From assembly GCA_026120185.1 (NCBI GenBank), contig JANUWF010001272.1, positions 1,798,001 to 1,862,000 of the forward strand: a stretch of DNA of 64,000 nucleotides, given 5' to 3'. The notes under the pieces are model-generated. The model saw only the letters and a list, made by a program, of their open reading frames with translations, was not told where the DNA came from and did no database searches. This document shows positions 35,900-48,699 of the stretch, piece by piece (within the stretch, counting starts at the first letter, position 1; each line of letters begins with the position of its first letter). Source of the DNA: Voacanga thouarsii (Eukaryota; Streptophyta; Magnoliopsida; Gentianales; Apocynaceae). Made by a program: the position numbers and the translations under genes.

Positions 35900-35979
35900 C
35901 CACACGTTGGGCCCCATAATTGATGGTCAGCATGACACACTTTGTGCATACCGCCAGTCAGAATGCCACACTTTGTGTA
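35900..35979. repeat. Three-copy CCACA motif in LTR C
   Basis: CCACACGTTGGGC (35900-35912), CACACTTTGTGCA (35936-35948) and CCACACTTTGTGTA (35966-35979). Each holds a short inverted repeat CACA...TGTG or nearly so. It is equivalent to 12857-12932 in family A. Confidence 0.6.
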
Positions 35980-37753
35980 GACTGACAAAGTAGGTGATCA
36001 GCCTACTAGGAAAGATACTCCTCCTTCTCTATACCCAAACAACAACCGGTTGTCCATTCTGACAAAACACAGTCACTTGACTGAAAAAGAACATTGCTAG
36101 CTCGGACCGGCACGACTTACTGGACTGTCATCTTATTCGGGAAGGACTCACCCCTCAGAGTTGGCCACCTACTGAGAGACTTACCCTAACCCCTCAAAGA
36201 CTAGCCCAGTAGTCCACCTTTATTGAGTACTCAACGTAACATATCCCACTTGGGAAAAAAAATGAACAAAACATAGTTTCACTTGAACATGGCAATTAAG
36301 GGTTTCCAAAGTCTTTGTCAAAATCAATTTTAAAAAGAGTTTTGAGTTTGAATAAATCTACTTATTGGTTTTCAAATAATTTTTTTGAGGGAAATAAGAC
36401 AGGAGACAATCCTCAATTACCTTTACAAAGATGAATATCCATGCACTCTACATTTGGCTTGCCATAATTAAACACATTTCATCAATCAGGTTTTATGCAG
36501 GAGCTTACTTGATTCTTGCTCACAATAAAAAGGTCTCCAACTGCTGACCTAACCCCGCATGGGCAAATACAAACCACAATCAAACTAAGCCAAAATTCAC
36601 TTTCTCAATTTAAACAACTCAACTTACTGCTATCATGATCCTAGTGTCCTAAGCTTTAAGGCCAAACAATAAGTAAATAGGTTTATAAGCTAAGGATAAT
36701 TTGATATTTAAAATAATTAATGTTTTGGTAAATAAGTACTAATAAGTTAAGGGTTTAAATATTGCTAGGAAAATTTAGAGTTTATTTGATGAAGAGTCTT
36801 AGGTGGTTTTTAGGAAAAATAATGATTTATTAATAATTTAGCTATTAGAAAATAATTGATAACAAAAGTTAGTTGAAAATGAATTTTAATGAGCCTTACT
36901 TGGAAAATAATAAATAAGTTTTAAAAGGTTTTGATTAAAAGATAATAGATAAATTTTAATAATAAGTATTTTACTAAGTTTGATTATTTCAAAAAAAAAG
37001 GCTTTAGTTGATTTCATTATTTTTATATAATATCGATATATTTTATTTTTCTATCAAAACTATTATTTATTTGACTAAAATATCCTTTATATATATAATA
37101 ATCCAAATCCACCCTTCCTAGGGTTTTTTCGAAATTACTAGCAAAATCATATTATTAAATATTTTATTCATGAAATAAAAATTAGCTTAGGGATAACTAA
37201 TTCATGATCATATTTCCATGGCTATTCACAATCATGAGCATATACAATCATTCAATTCATCAAATCATCAAAATCATGCATACAAGCATAGATATCAATT
37301 TATCAAGATATGATCTAACCCCTACTAGCATAAATATGATCATGGCTTCAACAATCCAATATGAATATAAATCCTATTCACCAAAGGTGACACAATCTCT
37401 AGCATACTTTATCATGGAGGCATGCATTAAACCTCAAATCGTCATACAATCAACCAAGATAATCCATCCATGCATAAATCCCATCTCCTTCATATTCATA
37501 CATATATTCATGCTTCAATCTCAACAATACATACTCAAATCCTATCCACAATCCACCTTCTATCAACATCATCCTAGAGACATGAATCTAGAATTAAAAG
37601 AAGAGTTAAAAGAAAGCTTACTTGCTTGATGAATTCCCTTGAAGGAGTTTTGAATAAGTCTCAACTCCTAGATGTCTAAATCCGACCAAAGAAGGTGAAG
37701 GAAGCATGACCATTAGAGAAGAAACCATCCGGCCAAGGAGGAGAGAGATTCGG

Positions 37754-37787
<34 letters not shown>

Positions 37788-38605
37788 ATTAGTGGGTTTA
37801 TTCATATATATGTTCATTAGAGATCACGATTAGAGAAGATGGAGTTGTTAGAACAAACTTACCTTAATGGTGTTCTTGAGCCTTCACAAAATTTCTGGTT
37901 TTTTATCCAAACTAGCAAGTTGGATTTTGGAGTTTGATGTTAAGAATGGTGTTGATGGACTCACGACAGTGAGTAGAAGAATTCTAGAGCTTTTAGAAGT
38001 ATTTTGAAGTGATTTGGATAGGTATTAGGTGAAAGGAAGAAGTAGGTGTTCTTGGTGTGTTGTGTGTTCTTGAAGGTTGAAGAGAATAGAGAGTTTTTGG
38101 ACGGAGGCTGCCAAAATTCTGAAGAGATTAGGGCTGGCCGAAATTTTTGTAGGGTTTAGGAAGGTAATTCTCTGATTCGGAAGAGAAAATGAAAGGCTAG
38201 TAGTTGGAATCCTTGAAGAATATTTTTGAGAAGCAAATTTGGAAACTAAATATTCAAGAATATCTTTGATTCTTAGAGAGCTTTTAGAAGTCTGCCATCG
38301 CCGAATTTCTGTACAGTGTTTCTACTGGATGAAAGCTGATTGAAGAGAGGTAATGGTGGAATTTCTGGAAAGAAATTGGCTAGAACAATTTGAACAAATT
38401 AATGAATTGAGAAATAGGAAAATTAAGGATCAAGAGGAAATGAATTCCTCTTAGGAATTTTGTATAGAACAAATGAGTAGGATTTGAAGACTCCTATCAT
38501 GCCTCTCATAGGACAACATCTCTATCCTACTCTAAACACCACTAAGGCCGAAAATGATACTTCCCAAGCAAAATGAAAATTTATCCAAGCTAAAGCTCCT
38601 ATGAT

Positions 38606-38659
38606 TGAATTTGAACCTAAGACCTCAAGAATTAATTCTAAGGCTCTAACCACTAAATC
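38606..38659 (-). other. tRNA-like module in LTR C (left)
   Basis: The minus strand reads TGATTTAGTGG (38659-38649), then AGGTTCAAATTCA. The offset is 258 nt from the LTR start. It is more degraded than the copy at 2538-2593. Confidence 0.55.
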
Positions 38660-38917
38660 AAAACAACTCTTGTTCTTATTTTCCCTCAAAAAAAAAATAT
38701 TTTCTTATTCAATCCTCAAGTTGTCTCCCTTTTTCCACCTCAAGCAAAAATTACTATTTTGCCCTTCTCAAGCAATACTCACAACCAAGCCTTCGAGACA
38801 ATAAAACTCAAATCCAAAGCATAGAAAATGATTTAAAAATATATTTAAACATGCAATAAATTATGATATGCATCCCAACCGCCTCACTCTAAGGTTGGTT
38901 TTGACTAAGGTTTCACA

Positions 38918-38933
38918 TCCTTCCTTCCTTCGA
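38918..38933 (-). other. Polypurine tract of composite C
   Basis: The minus strand reads CTCGAAGGAAGGAAGGA into the LTR start TGTGAAACC. Confidence 0.8.
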
Positions 38934-38963
38934 GGAATTTCGCCCCGAAATTCAAGCATACCT

Positions 38964-40230
38964 CTATTGCAACTCGAGATACTTCCGTTTAACCCACTCT
39001 TCCGACTCCTATGTGGCATCCTGCGTGCCATGGTGCTCCCACTAAATCTTAACCATCAGTATCTGCTTGTTTCGGAGAGTTTTGACACTGCCGTCCAATA
39101 TTCGCACAGGCTTCTCCACATAGCTCAGGTCTGGCTGCAACACTAACGGTTCATTATTCAATACATGATCAGGATCCGCATTATACTTCTTCAATTGTGA
39201 AACATGAAACACATCATGGATTCCCGTTAACCCATCTGGCAGGTTTAATCGATAAGCTACCGGTCCAATCCTTTCCTTAATTGGAAACGGTCCTAAATAT
39301 CTCGGATTAAACTTTCTGCCCTTCGGATGCTTCAAAATTCCTCTGTTTGGCATCAACTTCAAAACCACGCTTTCCCCGACTTGAAATTCTAATTCCTTTC
39401 GTCAGTTGTCCGCATAGCTCTTCTGCTGACTCTGTGCCGCCTTTAACCTTTCCCTGATCAATTTCACTTTATCCAACATTTCTTGGACACATACTTCTCC
39501 AGTTTTGCTCACATGACCATCTTCGGACCAACTCCAATGCAACGGTACCTGACATTTGCGCCCATACAAAGCCTCATACGGTGCCATCCAGATCGAAGCT
39601 TGGTACCTGTTGTTATGCGATAATTCTGCATACGATACACACTCTATCCATTTATCTCTGAAGTCCAAAACACAGGCTCTCAGCATATCTTCTAATATCT
39701 GTATCACCCTCTCTGACTGCCCATCGGTCTGCAGATGCGCCGTCGTACTGAATTTCAGATTCGACCCCATTGCTTCCTGAAACTTTCCCCAAAAATGAAA
39801 CGTAAACCTCGGGTCTCGATCTGACACTATGCTTAAAGGCACTCCATGTAGTTGGACGATTTCTCGAACATAAGTCTGAGCTAACTTCTCCATCGAGTCC
39901 CTCACATTCACTGGTATGAAATGGGCCGACTTGGTTAGTCGATCCACCACTACCCATATGGCGTCCTTTTGAGTCCTTGACATGGGAAACCCGGTGACAA
40001 AATCCATAGTCACCTCTTCCCACTTCCATTCCGGTACTGGTAATGGCTGCAATAGTCCCGCTGATTTCTTATGCTCCGCTTTGACTTTTTAGCAGGTGAG
40101 ACAGGTCGAGACATACTTCACCATATCTCGCTTCAGTATGGGCCACCAATAGGCTCTCTTCAAGTCCTAATACATCTTGACTTCCCCCGGATGAATGGCA
40201 AATTTGCTCTTGTGCGCTTCTTCCAAAATT
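38964..40230 (-). pseudogene. Integrase with chromodomain, composite C (few lesions)
   Basis: Integration enzyme of a chromovirus. Minus strand: zinc domain with HKSKFAIHPGEVKMY (about 40210-40170) and CLTC; core MDFVTGFP (about 40005) with first Asp, IVSDRDPRF with second Asp (about 39830), and DGQSERVIQI (about 39735). The third acidic residue region CVSYAELSHNNRYQAS is at about 39640. The C-terminal domain GPFPIKERIGPVAYRLNLPDG and VFHVSQLKKY is at 39290-39160. The chromodomain at about 39110-38964 reads PVRILDGSVKTL, then WEHHGTQDAT, with two stops; one is at the same Trp codon that is lost in element A. The core is open for over 200 codons. It shares its frame with the RNase H tail upstream. 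Confidence 0.9.
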
Positions 40231-41773
40231 CGGTCCTTTAATTGCTGCTCTCCGGGTATACACAACCGATCCCTGAAATGTAGAACTCCCATTTCGTCTA
40301 GACGGAATTCACTGCTTGGCCGCTTTAGCTCCTTGTCCTTGAAAAGCTGAAACTCGACGTTGCCTTGCTGAGCTTCCACTATTTCCCTTCTCAAATTCGG
40401 CACCAACTTCAAATTGCTTATGATAATCCTTTTGTCTTGCACTTCCACCCTTCTGTCCAACACATCCTGCACCGCTTGCATTTCCTGTACCCTTAACCTG
40501 GCCATCCCAACTTTTCTGCTTAGGGCGTCCGCCACCACGTTGGCCTTCCCGGGATGGTAGTTGATCGGGCAACGATATTTTTATAAGAATTTCATCCACC
40601 TTCGCTGCCTCAAGTTCAGATCCTTTTGGGTGAAGACATACTTCAGACTCTTATGGTCGATGAATACCTCGTATTCGGCTCCATACAGGTAGTGTCATAA
40701 TTTGTTTAGGGCGAACACTATAGCTGCCAGCTCCAAATCATGAGTGGGATAGTTGACTTCATAAGGTCTCAGCTTCCGAGAAGCGTAAGCAATCACCTTC
40801 TGGTCCTGCATCAGCACTGCCCCAGTCCTTCTTTTGAAGCGTCAGTAAATAGCACGTAAGGTTTCCCTTCCTCTAGTAGACTCAATACCGGTGCTGACAT
40901 CAGTCTGCGCTTCAGTTCTTGAAAACTTTTCTCGCATTTCTCGTTCCACACAAATGGAACATCCTTTCGCAATAATCGGGTCATTGGCGATGCAAGTGTC
41001 AAAAATCCCTTGATAAATCTTCGGTAGTAACCAGCCAGTCCCAAGAAACTCCGAATCTCAGTGATACTCTCCGGCTGCTTCCAGTCCGATACTGCTTCAA
41101 CCTTTGCCGGGTCCACCTTGTTTCCATCCTTGGTCACTACATAGCCAAGGAATGCCACACTATCTATCCAAAATTCGCACTTGCTGAACTTAGCGTACAG
41201 CTTGTGCTCCCAAAGCTTCTCCAGTACGAGCTTCAAATGATCTGCATGCTCCTCCAGACTCTTGGAGTAGATCAAAATGTCGTCGATGTAGACCACCACA
41301 AACTTGTCCTGATAAGGTCAGAATACTCAGTGCATCAGGTCCATGAATATTGTTGGAGTGTTAGTCACCCCGAACGGAATCACCACGAACTCGTAGTGTC
41401 CATATCTGGTGTTGAAAGCTGTCTTTGGAATATCTTCCTCTCTTATCCACACCTGGTAGTACCCTTACCTCAGATCTAACATAGATTAGCAACTGGATCC
41501 TTGCAACTGGTCGAATAGTTCGTCAATCAATGGTAGGGGATTTTGTTCTTGATCGTCAAGGTGTTCAACCCTTGGTAGTCGATGCATAGCCTCAGAGTTC
41601 TGTCCTTCTTCTTTACAAATAGCAGAGGCGCTCCCCAGGGCGACGTGCTCGGCCTGATATAGCCTTGACTCACTAACTCCTCCAACTGCTCTTTCAACTC
41701 TTTCAACTCTACCGGTGCCATCCGGTACGGAGTCCGCGATACTGGTTCCGCTCCTGGAACTAAGTCGATGGTA
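40231..41773 (-). pseudogene. Reverse transcriptase-RNase H of composite C
   Basis: RT starts at the solo LTR junction with EFTI..., [20 protein letters not shown] (about 41730-41680) and [21 protein letters not shown] one-base deletion near 41540 shifts frame within NKNPLPLID. The catalytic box YIDD is at 41293-41282, followed by [14 protein letters not shown]. RNase H begins [14 protein letters not shown] (about 40865-40825), where a second one-base deletion shifts frame again. It ends [15 protein letters not shown] (about 40535-40490). The protease and gag half lies beyond the solo LTR at 46140. Adding back the insertion lengths puts gag, protease and the RT start in one frame. Confidence 0.9.
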
Positions 41774-41778
41774 AATTC

Positions 41779-44144
41779 TGTAACACCCCGCTACCTAGGC
41801 CCGCCAGGGTTGGGGATGTCGCCCCATCCAAAGGACAAGGGATCTTTATAACTAGGTCACACAATTAAAATAGCGGAATGAAAATAATAATTTAACTTAA
41901 AATTTATTACAACCCAAGAATAAATCCACGAATAAAACCATGAATTCCCAAAAGAAATACAAATCCATAAATAAAATCATCCACTCTCAACTCCCCAAAG
42001 CAATGCATAAAAATAAAAGACAACATTCTCTTCCAAGGCAGATAACACAAGCTACTCATCCCCACAGCAGGATTGGCTTGAAATCATGGTGAAAAGGTGA
42101 TGAGACAGAAATCTCAGTAAGTCCGTGTGTGCTTTGGGTGTTCAGTGGAAATAATTCGTGGATGCAGAGTACAAAAACTTTATAAGAGGAATATTGGCAA
42201 GCAATAAACATTAGTCAAAAGCAAGAATGGCGTTTTGGCTTTTCCAGCCATACATAATTTATAAGATCAACTGCTCAAAAGAAAGGATTATAAGTTACCA
42301 CACATTGGGCCCCATAACCAAATGGTCAATATGCCGACACTTTGTGCATACTGCCGGTCAGAACGTCGACACTTTGTGCAGACTGACTAAAGGTAGGTGA
42401 TTGGCCTATCGAGCAAGATACTCCTCCTTCTCTATACCCAAACAACAACCGGGTGTCCATTCTGGCAAAACACAGTCACTTGACTGAAATAAAAACTGCT
42501 AGCTCAGACCGGCATGACTAAGTAGTATTGTCATTTCTCTAAGTTGAGTTCATCTTCTGGAGGAGGCCTCCTGCCAGAAGACTCACTCTTACTCTTCAAA
42601 ACTAGTACTACCAGTCTACCCCCATTGAGTACTCAATGTAACATATCCCACTTGGGAAGAAAATGAACAAAACACAGTTCCACTTGAAAATAGCAATTAA
42701 GGTTTTCCAAAGTTTGGGGCAAAACTGGTTTTAGAAAGAATTTTAGGTTTTGAGTAAAACTATGCCTTGATTTACAAATAATTTATTTGTCTGAAATTAG
42801 AATGGAAATAATCCTCAATTGCCTTTACAGAAATGAGTGACCATGCACTCTACATTTGACTTGCCATAAAAAGAATTATTTTTGCATCTAACAGGTTTTA
42901 TGCAGGAGCTTACCTGATTCTTACTCACAACAACAAGGTCTCGAACAGCTGACCTAACCCCACATGGGTAAATACAAATCTTAATCAATTTCAAGTCACA
43001 GACCACTTCCTCAATTTTAAATCAATTCGATTCACTACTACCATGATCCTAGTGTCCCAAGCTTTAAGATAAAATAACAACTAAATAGGTTTATAACCTA
43101 AGTTTAATTTGTTATTGAAAATAATTAATGGTTTGGGAAATAAATTCTAATAAGTTGAAAGTTTAAACCTTGTTAGGAAAAATTTAGCATTTATTTGATC
43201 AAGAGTCATAGATGGTACTAGGTAAAATAGTGATTTAATGATAGTTTAGTTGTTAGAAAATAATTGATAGCTAAAACTAGTTGAAAATAAATTTAATGAG
43301 TCTTGCTTGGAAAATAATAAGCAAATCCTTAAGGGTTTTGATTTAGTAAATATTTTACTAATTATGAATCATTCTCATAAAGCTTTAATTGATATCTTTA
43401 TTTTAAATAATATTTATTTATTTTATTTCCTAGCAAAATTATTATTTATTTGACTAAAATATCCTTTATATATATAATAATTCCAAATCTACCCTTCCTA
43501 GGGTTTTTCAAAAATACTAGCAATATTATTTTATTGAGTATTTTATGCATAAAGTGAAAATTAGTTTTAGGGACAACTAGATCATGATCAAATTTCTATG
43601 GCCATCCTCAATCAAGAACATACACAATCCTTCAATTCATTAAATTATCCAAATCTTGCATATGGGCATAGATCTAAATTTATTAAGACATGATTTAACC
43701 TTTACTAGCATAAACATGATCATGGCTTCAATATTCTACTCATGCATATAACTCCTATTCACCAAAGGTGACATAATCTCTAGCATACTTCATCACACAT
43801 ACTACCTATGACATGCATCAAACTCAATTCCACATACAACCAACCAATATAATCCTTCCATGCATAAATCCCATCTCCTTCACAATCATACATGTACTCA
43901 TGCTTCAATCATCAACAACACATACTCAATCTCATCACCATTCATCTTTTAACAACATCATCCTGGAGACATGATTCTAGAGTTTAAAAGAAAGACTGAA
44001 GGTACTTACTTGGTTGATGAATGCTTTGAAGGAGCTTAGAGTAGATCCCAACTCCTAGATGGCTAACCTTGGCTAAGAGAGATGGCGAGAACAAGATTAT
44101 GGAAGGAGAAGTCATCCGGCCAAAGAAGAGTGATTTTGGCCATG

Positions 44145-44175
<31 letters not shown>

Positions 44176-46139
44176 GAGAGAAGAATAAGAAGAAATCATT
44201 AGTATGTTTATTCGCATAGGTTCTCATTAGAGATCAAGGTTAGAGAAGATGAAGTTGCTAGAATAAGTTTACCTTGATTGTGTTCTTGTCCTTCACAAAA
44301 ATTTCTGGTTTTGATCCAAAATAGCAAGATGATTCGTGGAGATTGATGTTAAGAATGGTGTTGATGGATTCATAGCAGTGAGTAGACTAAATCTAGAGAT
44401 TTTCGCGAGGGTTTGAAGTGGTTTGAAGGTGTATTAGGTGAAAGCAAGTAGTAGGTGTTCTTGATGTAGTGTGTGTGTTTTTGGTGGCTGAAGAAAAATC
44501 AAGAGAATGGATGTTGTAGCTGCCAAAATTCTGTGGAATTAGGGCTGCAGAAATTCTGTAGGGTTTAGGAGGTTGATTCTCTGATTTGGAAAGGAAAAGG
44601 AAAGGTTAGTTGTTACAATCCTTGAAGAATATTTTTAGGAAGTGAATTTGGAAACTAAATATTCTAAGAATATCTTGATTGTTGGAGAGCTTTTGGAAAT
44701 TTGCCATGGACGAATTTCTGGGCAGTGTTTTGGCTGAATGAAAGCTGGATGAAGGAGGCTTAGGGTGGCTGAAATTATGGAGTATAATGGTGAAGAGAAG
44801 GTCTGGTTGTTTGAGGTATATTTTATGGAAAGTTGTTAAATCATGGTAGCTGTAATTTTGGTATCCAAATCAAGGAATGATTGCAGAATTTTTTTGGAAA
44901 TCTTTTAGGCATCCATGGCTGGATTTTCGTGCAGAACTTTGGGAGGACAATGGAGTTCTGTTAATGGAGGTTTAAGGGTGGTTTTTGCAAAAAAATGATG
45001 GAGTTTCGGCTAGGAGAGAATTAGGAAACAAAGCTGGAAAAAAAAACCACTGCACAGATTTTTGCAAGGCTGGAATTTTCTGGATAGTTTTCGGCTGCCC
45101 TTTTCCAGGCAATTTGCAGAGGCTTTGAAGGGGAATTTCTGGAGCTTTCAAGGCTGGTTTTCCATCCTACTTCATGGAGGAAAAACATGGCTAGGGTTCT
45201 GTACAAAAACTGGAAGAAAACAGTTTGGTTTTGGACCTCCAAAGCAGCGATTTGTACATGATTTTTTTCTGGTTTTGCACCATCTTTGTGCAGTCCGAAA
45301 ATAGCTATAAAATCCAGATTCTAAGCTGATCAAAAGGGCCATTTTCTGGCAATATTTGGGAGGGAATAATGGTCAAGAATTTCGACACCTTGAAGGCACA
45401 CAAAGCTGGAAAAATTTCAGTTCTATGTACAAAGGGAAATGAACCTAGCTAGAGTGAATTTTTAGAAAGTTCACTAAGGAATTTAATTCACTTGAAATAT
45501 TTTCCCCTCATCCATTGTTTCGGTCCATATGATGTCTTTTACTAAGACATTTTGAACCTTCAAAGCCACAACAAATTGCTGGAATTTTTCTAGAATAAAA
45601 TTAGCTTGAACACAATGAACAAACTAATGAATTGAGAATTAGGAAAAACTAAGGATCAAGAGGAAATGAATTCCCCTTTGAAATTTTGTGCAGAGCAAAA
45701 GTGTAGGATTTGAAGACTCCTATCATGTCTCTCATAGGACAACATCTTTACCCTACTCCAAACACCACTAAGGCCGACAATGATACTTCCCAAGCAAAAA
45801 TAAAATTTAATCATGCTATAGCTCTAATAATGGAATTTGAACTCAAGACCTCAAGAATTAATTCCAAAACTCTAACCACTAAACCACAACAACTCTTGTT
45901 CTTATTTCCTCTCTAAAAATATTTTCCTATTCAATCCTCAAGCTATCTCCCTTTTTCCACCTTAGGTAAAAATTACCATTTTGCCCTTCCCACTCAATAA
46001 TCACAATCAAGCCCTCTAGACTATAAATCACAAATTCAATGCACATAAAACCATATAAAAATATATTTAAACATGAAATAAAATATGATATGCATCCCAA
46101 CCCCCTTACTCTAAGGTTGGTTTCGACTGGGGTTTCACA
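41779..46139 (-). repeat. Solo LTR of family C nested in composite C
   Basis: Starts TGTAACACC, ends GGTTTCACA, 4,361 bp, flanked by AATTC on both sides (41774-41778 and 46140-46144). It splits the protease-RT linker (between VEF and TIDLVPG). A clean duplication and no internal sequence make it a solo LTR, left by recombination between two LTRs of a later insertion. It is more diverged from the terminal LTRs than they are from each other. Confidence 0.93.
45831..45886 (-). other. tRNA-like module in solo LTR C
   Basis: The minus strand reads TGGTTTAGTGG (45886-45876), then GAGTTCAAATTCC (ending near 45832). The offset is 253 nt from the LTR start. Confidence 0.6.
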
Positions 46140-46144
46140 AATTC

Positions 46145-46649
46145 CATTACTCGGCTAAGAGGTAGAGAATCAAGCTCCGCCGGAAACACATCGGGAAAAT
46201 CCTTCACTACTTCCGTATCTTCCAAAGTGCACTGATCCTTCGGCTTGTTTATCACATAAGCCAAGTACCCTTGACACCCTTTCTTTAACAATTTCCGGGC
46301 TTTAGCCCTCGCAATCAAATACTTACATTCTTTCACCCTCTTGCCATTAAATTCCAATACATCACATCCTGGCCTAACCAGCTGGACTGTCTTATTTTTA
46401 CAGTCTACCCTAGCCCAATGCTTGGCTAACCAGTCCATTCCCAAGATCAAGTTATAATCCTCAATGTCTAACACTATCAAATCCCCCTCCAAACTTTCTC
46501 TCCCCACATTAACTTTACACTCCTTTACATACCGATCCGCTTGCACCATTTTCCCCAGATGTGTGCTTACCTCTAAAATGAAAGGTAGTTCCACTCCATC
46601 CCAACCTAAATGATATGCACACAACTTGTTTATGTAGGAATGAGTAGAG
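46145..46649 (-). pseudogene. Protease domain of composite C, C-terminal part
   Basis: This is the protease that would process Gag-Pol. The minus-strand frame is open from the D-family solo LTR (46655) down to the nested LTR at 46144. It reads STHSYINKLCAYHLGWDG, then IEDYNLILGMDWLAKHWARVD (about 46470-46410), the conserved flap and substrate part of Tekay-like proteases. The catalytic Asp sits on the other side of the solo LTR: joined, the active-site words are D-P-G and S-T-H-S. It continues into the protease-RT linker (VVKDFPDVFPAELDSLPL). Both insertions preserve the original frame relation. Confidence 0.85.
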
Positions 46650-46654
46650 CCAGG

Positions 46655-48694
46655 TGATGGAAAAATGAGAAAACAGGGGCATGCTCTGTAAGTTAAAAAA
46701 AAATTGCAGAAAAATAAAACGCGAGCCTTAAAGGCTATGCGGAAGCGTGAAGATCATACCTTTGCATTCCTTAACCCTCCTAGGTTGCGTAGGAACTGAT
46801 TGAACAACTGGAATCGCCTCGCTTTGTCCACTTGAAGAAGCTTCCGGTTGAATACCCGCTAGCCTTCTACTCCGCCTTGTTTGCATGAACACCTAGCTTT
46901 CCAGCTCTCGAGATATTCCTCTGCCTAACCTCTAGTCGGTGAACACAATAAAGAAGAAGAATGGTCTCAAATCTCCTTGGTTCTCTTGCTATTGATTAGC
47001 AAATTCCAAGGAGAAAACCAGAATAAAGGAAAACGTGAGAGACCAGAGAGAAAGACGTGAGAACCCCTGAGAGACGTGAGACTCACTGAGATGTCTTGGG
47101 AATTCAGGGTTTACTAGTTTATCGGTTTGCCAAAAACAGGTCTCTCATTATCTGATAAACATATCCCCGGGATATCATATTTCAAACACCCGGATGTTAT
47201 CCTGAGCATCTATTTGGCCTAACCCTAAACTCCTCTTAACCGTATCTGGAAAAACCCTAAGGTCCAAGCTATTGGGCCAGAAAAATATTTATTATTTTCC
47301 TTGGACCCAAAAGGCCCAAAATAATAAACATTAATTATTTGTTTCTCGGGCTTATATAAACAACCCAATAAATAATTAAGAAGCCCAAATGAACCAAAAT
47401 AACTAATCTTTAATTATTTATTTCTTGGGCCTATATAAATAACCCAATAAATAATTTAAACATTAATTACTTCCCCTAGTTTAAGCCCAGGTTAATTTCT
47501 TAATTATTCATACTGGACCTAGGCACTGAATAATTAATTAACCAATTAAACTAGATAATTAATTTCTCTCAACTCCTATTTTATTTATTTATTTATTTTA
47601 TTCCAGTCCAATAATAAATTAGACTTCCTGAATAAAATAAAATAAAATAAAATAAAATCCTCTTCAACTGAGACCAATTCCTCAACCCAAAAGTAGTTAG
47701 GACTTACGGGCTATCCCGAGGACCAAAAAGACACATCGCCTTGGCTGCTAAAATGACCAAAATACCCCTGCTATATAAATAACTGTATTTTGCATTTTAA
47801 ATATTTTCTAATATCACCATAAGAAAATATTGACCCCAAGGACAATGCTGCGATAGCAAAGTCTCCGACCTACAGGTGAAATGACTAAAATACCCCTCTA
47901 CACATCGCCGTACATTTAGAGAGGAAGAAGTGTACTAACAACCCTCTAAATGACATCTACCATCCTTAGGCTTCTAGTACAATGATCCACGACTTCCTGG
48001 AGTGTTTCCGCTTTCCAAGGGAGCTACCCTGAAACAAACATCCAAGTCATGTTTCCTAGGGCCCTGGTTAATTTAGACCATTCGGACAACCACAAGGGGC
48101 GATATAGTGCAGAAACTATCTTGTATAAGTCTATCTTAAATAACTAGTCACACATACCCAACATGCAAGTATATTGGCCCTACGATAGAACCTCAACTAC
48201 AGCAAATCAAAGTATATGCTTCCAGCTTTGCCAGACCACCAACTCACACTCAAGTCGTAGAGTACTAGTCCACGCTGTAGCGGTAGTAGTCTAGGTTTCT
48301 ACCATATAGTACTTGGAGAAACCACTACTACAGGTCATGTTCTACGTATTCGAAATACGCTTATGTCATGAAGTGAGTGGACTACCCACTGGCTAAAGGT
48401 AAGCCATTCCCCATTTGGAATTCATAACATAATAACCTAAACATGATGAGGTTCCCAATCTCATCAATAGGTTAAAAACAAATGTTTATGTGTTAAATAA
48501 CCCGTGATCCATACCTTACTGTGAAAGACCACCATTCACATAGATCACTTATTTAAACACAATGGGTCTGTTCCAAACGAAAATCATGCACAAACAAAAA
48601 GTAAATTCACAAACAATTTCTGAAAATAAATTCTTTCATTAAAATATTCGATTTTACATCAGAAACCTAGTCTAAGAGGGCATACAATCCAACA
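46655..48694 (-). repeat. Solo LTR of copia family D
   Basis: Starts TGATGGAAAAATGAG, ends ATCCAACA, 2,040 bp, flanked by CCAGG (46650-46654 and 48695-48699). It matches the LTRs of D1 (15683-17713) over its length. It cuts the protease of composite C within the active-site codons. Confidence 0.93.
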
Positions 48695-48699
48695 CCAGG

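Larger units (their letters stand above)
35381..38917 (-). repeat. 3' LTR of composite C (left)
   Basis: Starts TGTAACACC, ends GGTTTCACA. 3,537 bp. Compared with 51098-55480 it lacks one block of about 0.83 kb (the join is near 38365, corresponding to about 51655-52470); otherwise it is close throughout. It includes (GA)n at 37757-37785. Confidence 0.9.

Noticed and set aside
37204..37629. A 141-codon frame in the left LTR of composite C
   Set aside because: Low-complexity AT-rich translation in LTR sequence; the counterpart in the inverted LTR is broken.
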